Source: Pseudomonas corrugata
Lineage (GTDB): Bacteria; Pseudomonadota; Gammaproteobacteria; Pseudomonadales; Pseudomonadaceae
Reading direction: 5' to 3'
Length of the DNA: 64,000 nt
NCBI RefSeq assembly: GCF_001269905.1
Contig: NZ_LHVK01000022.1
Location: 62,001 to 126,000 of the forward strand
Both the position numbers and the translations under genes were made by a program. Positions within the stretch are counted from its first letter, which is position 1, and every line of letters begins with the position of its first letter. Below are positions 60,124 through 64,000 of the stretch, piece after piece. The notes beneath the pieces were generated by a model. The model saw only the letters and a program-made list of their open reading frames with translations, was not told the origin of the DNA and did no database searches.

Positions 60124-61314
60124 ATGAGTAGCGAAAGTCCACACACCAATGTTGAGCGTCTTCGTATTCCGCGCACGATCTGGGCCTTGGGCTTTGTCAG
60201 CCTGTTCATGGATATATCGTCTGAGCTTGTACACAGCTTGGTGCCCGTGTTTTTGGTCACCACGCTAGGTGCGAGCGCATTGACTGTCGGGATAATCGAG
60301 GGGATTGCCGAGTCGACCGCCATGCTCGTCAAGATATTCTCTGGCGCCATCAGCGATTTCATTGGCAGGCGCAAAGGACTCCTGTTGCTTGGGTATGGTT
60401 TGGCGGCCCTGACCAAGCCGCTTTTTCCTTTAGCTCACTCGGTTGAAGTAATTTTCACTGCACGCTTTCTGGATCGAGTCGGAAAAGGTATCCGAGGTGC
60501 GCCGCGAGATGCCCTTGTGGCAGATGTTTCGCCACCCGAGATCCGCGGGGCCTGCTTTGGGTTACGCCAATCGATGGATACCGTAGGGGCCGTTCTCGGC
60601 CCCGCTCTGGCGATCTCGCTGATGCTGTGGCTCGCAGATATACAGCTTGTACTGTGGGTTGCGGTGATTCCCGCAGCTATAGCGGTGGCTCTCATTGTCA
60701 CTGGAGTAAAAGAGCCCGCTAGCGCCTCTCGAGAACACAAGTTTCGGTCTCCAATACATTGGCGAGTTCTTCACGACTTCTCCGCTGGGTATTGGTGGGT
60801 GGTTGTCGTTGGCGGGGTGTTTACGCTCGCCCGGTTCAGCGAAGCGTTTCTGGTGTTACGGGCACAACAACTGGGCTTGTCAGTGACTTGGGTTCCGCTG
60901 GTGATGGTAGTAATGGCGCTTTTCTATGCGTTGTCCGCTTACCCTGCCGGTTGGCTATCTGATCGTATCAGTCGCACGAAACTGCTCTGTGTGGGTATGG
61001 GGCTACTTGTCTTGGCGGATCTGATTCTTGCTCAGTGCGGTTCTGTCATCACGATGCTGCTGGGTGTTGTGTTATGGGGAGGGCATATGGGATTCAGCCA
61101 AGGGATTCTTGCCTCGCTGGTGGCCGATAAAGCGCCCGGAAAACTCAAAGGTACGGCCTTCGGCATTTTCAATCTGGTTAGCGGTGTATGCATGCTGATC
61201 GCCAGCATTCTTGCGGGCTGGCTATGGCAAAGCATTGGATCAGACAGCACGTTCCTCATGGGAGCATTGCTTGCCACAATCGCTCTAGTCTTGCTTTTAT
61301 TCAAGAAGCAATAG
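60124..61314 (+). CDS. MFS transporter
   Basis: 396 aa, 12 membrane helices. Signature GFVSLFMDISSELVHSLVPV, and RFLDRVGKGIRGAPRDALVA in the loop after TM3-4, as in the YfcJ/quinolone-resistance-like branch. Direction and substrate unknown. AAAGACC upstream is a weak ribosome site. It follows acyl-CoA synthetase debris and is convergent with the integrase. Confidence 0.87.
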   Translation: MSSESPHTNVERLRIPRTIWALGFVSLFMDISSELVHSLVPVFLVTTLGASALTVGIIEGIAESTAMLVKIFSGAISDFIGRRKGLLLLGYGLAALTKPLFPLAHSVEVIFTARFLDRVGKGIRGAPRDALVADVSPPEIRGACFGLRQSMDTVGAVLGPALAISLMLWLADIQLVLWVAVIPAAIAVALIVTGVKEPASASREHKFRSPIHWRVLHDFSAGYWWVVVVGGVFTLARFSEAFLVLRAQQLGLSVTWVPLVMVVMALFYALSAYPAGWLSDRISRTKLLCVGMGLLVLADLILAQCGSVITMLLGVVLWGGHMGFSQGILASLVADKAPGKLKGTAFGIFNLVSGVCMLIASILAGWLWQSIGSDSTFLMGALLATIALVLLLFKKQ

Positions 61315-61384
61315 CATCTTGGTCGGGGAACGCTTTGACGCGTTGTTCACGGTCTCAAAGAGTGTTTGAAGTCCCCCGGACAGG

Positions 61385-62365
61385 TCAGTGATCTGGGTGA
61401 ACACCGGAAATCCTCTTGTTCTCCAGGACGGGGGCTTGTTGGGCGGTGCGCAAAGCAATTCCGCCGAAGGATACGCTGGCATCCACATAGCGCAACGCCG
61501 ACTTCATGTCCTTCCAGCCCACATATTCCATCAATCCCTTGATGTCCCAGCCGTTCGCAGACGCCCAAGTCGCAAAGCCGCGCCGCATCGAGTGACTGCT
61601 GTATAGCTCCGCTGGTAGTCCGGCTTCTTTGAAAATACGGCGCAGTACGGGGATAAGACTATGGGGCTGCATGGGTTTGCCTGACAGGTTGCCCCAGCGA
61701 TCAATCCGCTGGAACACCGGACCTTTCGCGATCCCGGCCACCGTTATCCAGCTGATATAAGCCTCTACGGGGCAAAGCATGACCAGCGCTGGCGTATGGA
61801 AGGAAGTGCCCTCATGCTGACGATCCCCCTTGGTGTAGGGCAGGAAAAAGGTAATGCCTTCGCCGCTTACGGCTTTCGTATTCTCCACCGTGAGCCTTGC
61901 CAGCTCATCGCCCCGAAAGCCACGCCAGAATCCGATCAAGATAATCGCCACCGAGCGACGATGACGCACCAGCGACTTGTAGTCTCCGCGTTCAAGCGCA
62001 GCTGCAGCTTGCCCTTCAAGCCAGGTGACCGCCTGCTCCAGATGTTTCAGCAGCAGCGGGGCGGCCTGTCTGACCTGTGCCGGATGCACGACCCTGATGC
62101 CTTTGATCATTTGACGAACGTCAGGCGTCTTGGTCGGATCTGGGAAGCCCTGAGTGATGTGCCACTGCGCCAGGGCTGCCAGACGCTGCTTCAGCGTGTT
62201 GATGGAGAGCTTGTCGGCGTACTCCGCCAAGTACCGAACCACACCTGTGCCGGTCGTGGGTAGATACCCGCCCCACGTGACCTCGAAGTGCTCGATCGCC
62301 GCCCGGTAGCTTTTCCGCGTGTTCTCCCGGGTGCCGGCGCTGAGGTACCGATCTGCCTTTTCCAT
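61385..62365 (-). CDS. Tyrosine-type site-specific recombinase (integrase)
   Basis: 326 aa. N-terminal SAM-like core-binding domain (TRENTRKSYRAAIEHFEVTW), catalytic domain with Arg in GFRGDELARL, HxxR as HSMRRGFATW, Trp in VGWKDMKSA and Tyr in LRYVD. This type is often paired divergently with kfrA in Pseudomonas genomic islands. Probably marks one end of an integrated element. Confidence 0.9.
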   Translation of the reverse strand: MEKADRYLSAGTRENTRKSYRAAIEHFEVTWGGYLPTTGTGVVRYLAEYADKLSINTLKQRLAALAQWHITQGFPDPTKTPDVRQMIKGIRVVHPAQVRQAAPLLLKHLEQAVTWLEGQAAAALERGDYKSLVRHRRSVAIILIGFWRGFRGDELARLTVENTKAVSGEGITFFLPYTKGDRQHEGTSFHTPALVMLCPVEAYISWITVAGIAKGPVFQRIDRWGNLSGKPMQPHSLIPVLRRIFKEAGLPAELYSSHSMRRGFATWASANGWDIKGLMEYVGWKDMKSALRYVDASVSFGGIALRTAQQAPVLENKRISGVHPDH

Positions 62366-62521
62366 CGTCTGCCGCCTTCAAAATCGGAGCGTTTCTGCCT
62401 GCATACGCCGCGGGGGAGGTGCTCCGGACGCAGCGACGGTTCAAGAAGCCATAAAGCACTATTATGGACTTCTAGATAAGCGCGATAAAAGGGTGTAATG
62501 TTCGCTTAATTCATTATGTAT

Positions 62522-62536
62522 TTACATGACATGTAA
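62522..62536. promoter_or_regulatory. Palindrome in the int/kfrA intergenic region
   Basis: TTACATG-A-CATGTAA, a perfect 7-bp inverted repeat with a single central base, 26 bp before kfrA. Candidate KfrA autorepression site that could also govern the divergent integrase. Confidence 0.55.
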
Positions 62537-62562
62537 TACGGTACGTAATCGTAGGAGGCCCC

Positions 62563-63624
62563 ATGGCTCGAGGCGGAATCAACAAAGCTGTAGTGCAGAA
62601 AGCACGTCAGGCGCTGCTGGCCAGGGGCGCCAACCCCAGCATCGACGCCGTGCGCGTAGAGCTCGGTAACACGGGCTCCAAGACAACGATTTCGCGCTAC
62701 TTGAAGGAGCTTGAACCCTCCAACTCAGAGCCTGCGACCTCACGTGAACGCATGGGCGAAGCGCTCAGCGGCATGGTGCAGACGCTGCTGGATCAGCTGA
62801 TGGAGGAGGGCCAGGAAGTCATCTCCCAGGCGACCGCGGCTTTTGAGCAGCAGCGGACTGCGCTGGAAGACCAGCTCGTCGAGCTCAGATCGGAGTTGGC
62901 GACCACTCAACGTCATTTGGCCACCCAGCAGGCCGCGACAGAGACGCAGAGCGCTGAGCTTGCGACCAGCCAGTCCTCGCTTCAGGCTGAGTTGATGCGC
63001 AACGCACGCCTCAGTCAGCGCTGCACCGACCTGGAGTCTCTGGTTGCAGAAAAGGACAAGCACATCCAATCCCTGGAGGAAAAGCATGTGCAGGCCCGTG
63101 GGGCACTCGAGCACTATCGAGCGGCGGTGAAGGAACAGCGAGATCAGGATCAACGCAAGCACGAGTCTCAACTGCATGAGATGCAGGTTGAACAGCGCAA
63201 GCTGCGAGAGACCATCGCCGTAAAACAGGACGATCTGACGCGACTCAATCGCGACAATGAACGCCTGCTTGGTGACGCCAGGCAGCAAACCAAAGCCCTG
63301 CATACTCAGGAAGCCTTGGTTCAGTCTCTCAACATTCAAATTGAGGCGCTACGCCAGAGGGAGGCGAAGACTGTTGGGGTGACTGAGCACCTCATGGAGC
63401 AGGCTTCGGCTTTGCGTGAGGAGGTAAAGGCCCTCCACAAGGCCACCGTTGTAGCCGATCTGCGTGAGCAGGAAACCATGGCGCTGCTGGCGTCGCTTCA
63501 GAAAGAGAATGAGCAACTTCGGCAGGCTGAGACAGATGAGTCAAGGGTAGAAGAGGAGGGCGCTGACTCCTCCGGGGCAGAGGATAAAGCGCCCGCCAAA
63601 CCTACGAAACGACCTAGGAGATGA
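62563..63624 (+). CDS. kfrA: KfrA-like DNA-binding coiled-coil protein
   Basis: 353 aa; GGAGG before the ATG. Residues 1-60 match KfrA_N (VVQKARQALLARGANPSIDA; TTISRYLKEL), the DNA-binding domain. Residues about 70-320 form one long alpha-helical coiled coil, with heptads such as LEDQLVELRSEL. Basic tail KPTKRPRR. On plasmids KfrA aids partition and represses itself; on chromosomes it appears with integrases of genomic islands. Confidence 0.88.
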   Translation: MARGGINKAVVQKARQALLARGANPSIDAVRVELGNTGSKTTISRYLKELEPSNSEPATSRERMGEALSGMVQTLLDQLMEEGQEVISQATAAFEQQRTALEDQLVELRSELATTQRHLATQQAATETQSAELATSQSSLQAELMRNARLSQRCTDLESLVAEKDKHIQSLEEKHVQARGALEHYRAAVKEQRDQDQRKHESQLHEMQVEQRKLRETIAVKQDDLTRLNRDNERLLGDARQQTKALHTQEALVQSLNIQIEALRQREAKTVGVTEHLMEQASALREEVKALHKATVVADLREQETMALLASLQKENEQLRQAETDESRVEEEGADSSGAEDKAPAKPTKRPRR

Positions 63625-63627
63625 TAA

Positions 63628-63801
63628 ATGGAGCAGATCGCAGGAAAACCGCACAGCCGTGACGAAGGCACGTCAGCTTGGAAATTCGCTCATCAGCGTC
63701 TATCCCAACTGCTCACGGACAGGGGTGAGCCGTTTGGCCCACTGACTCCGATCATGAAGCTGGATGCGGCCCGAAACAGTCAACCTGTTAGATGGAGGTA
63801 G
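63628..63801 (+). CDS. Small ORF coupled to kfrA (57 aa)
   Basis: The ATG lies 3 nt after the kfrA stop, behind AGGAG, so translation is likely coupled. Product MEQIAGKPHSRDEGTSAWKF then AHQRLSQLLTDRGEPFGPLT; family not recognised. It overlaps the convergent betT 3' end by 22 bp. Could be a true partner of kfrA or a truncated end. Confidence 0.5.
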   Translation: MEQIAGKPHSRDEGTSAWKFAHQRLSQLLTDRGEPFGPLTPIMKLDAARNSQPVRWR

Positions 63802-64000
63802 TGCATGTGACGCTCGTACTGGTCGAGAATGTCGCCGATCACTTCCTCACGTGACCACCCCATAATGTCAGTGTCTTGGCCACCCTCGCGTAAATGCACT
63901 TCAGCTCTGAAATACTTTCGTTCCTCATCTTCGGTGTCGCCCATCACAAAGCTCGGCATGGCATAGGGATGAGGACGCACCTCGTAAACGAACTTTGGAT
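63780..64000 (-). CDS. betT: BetT-like choline/betaine transporter, C-terminal part (runs off the window)
   Basis: Only the C-terminal cytoplasmic domain is inside: PKFVYEVRPHPYAMPSF, RAEVHLREGGQDTDIMGWSR, EVIGDILDQYERHMHYLHLTG. This is the osmoregulatory tail of BCCT-family BetT, an H+/choline symporter. The gene continues beyond 64000 on the minus strand; no start is in the window. The conserved gene probably marks the chromosomal backbone beside the integrase-kfrA island. Confidence 0.85.
   Translation of the reverse strand, partial: PKFVYEVRPHPYAMPSFVMGDTEDEERKYFRAEVHLREGGQDTDIMGWSREEVIGDILDQYERHMHYLHLTG

Overview
The window looks like chromosome from a Pseudomonas of the fluorescens/putida type. 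The GC content is high and Shine-Dalgarno sites are strong. The gene families are typical of that group: OprD porin, DctA, cynR-cynTS, a DUF2790 secreted protein, an orphan vgrG island, and a BetT C-terminus at the right edge. No rRNA or tRNA gene, CRISPR array or complete insertion sequence was seen.

Region 1 (about 0-11.7 kb) is a catabolic block for small nitrogenous or amide compounds. It holds a DUF1989 protein, a GcvA-type LysR, an amidase with a flavin azoreductase, an NCS1 permease, a VOC protein, a creatininase, a second LysR with three copies of an AGAGCAAC element, an MFS importer, a second creatininase-family amidohydrolase and an aldehyde dehydrogenase. Region 2 (11.7-15.2 kb) contains gene debris (a LysR pseudogene and orphan peptides), a TetR/NTF2-like pair and a stretch of about 0.8 kb with no recognisable gene. 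Region 3 (15.2-19.5 kb) carries cyanate detoxification (cynR, cynT, cynS) and a DmeR/DmeF-like metal efflux unit, plus a small DUF1289 gene.

Region 4 (19.7-24.3 kb, minus strand) is the most intriguing. It is a tightly overlapping operon encoding a thermostable-hemolysin/GNAT-like protein, an AMP-forming ligase, a haem-oxygenase-like diiron oxidase (HDO) with a complete metal-ligand signature, an SDR and a TPR protein. Two tiny overlapping ORFs follow, and a hairpin covers the last stop codon. It reads like a small-molecule biosynthetic pathway whose product I cannot name. Region 5 (24.4-32.7 kb) has cytochrome b561 and a LysR-controlled PrpF/DctA/CitMHS/OprD organic-acid uptake operon. Region 6 (32.7-41.4 kb) is an orphan type VI secretion island: VgrG with needle repeats, DUF6484, a HEAT protein, DUF2169, a degenerate ketosynthase, a PAAR-like effector and a probable immunity protein. 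It is followed by a 174-bp MITE-like element.

Region 7 (43.7-59.6 kb) is a stress island: K+-channel-like protein, a second FtsH, BON protein, universal stress protein, hydrolase, HAD-ATPase fusion, GNAT, a P-type ATPase fused to a UPF0104-like membrane domain (frameshifted), a BCAM0308-like protein, a second GroEL, nitroreductase, phosphoribosyltransferase and dihaem cytochrome c. Eight sequences close to the FNR/Anr consensus TTGAT-N4-ATCAA lie 46-112 bp upstream of starts, on both sides of each divergent pair. The island therefore looks like a low-oxygen (Anr) regulon, comparable to the lxa locus of Burkholderia cenocepacia. Region 8 (59.6-64 kb) holds polX and acyl-CoA synthetase remnants, an MFS transporter, a tyrosine recombinase and divergent kfrA, and ends at the 3' part of betT. 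This looks like one end of an integrated element.
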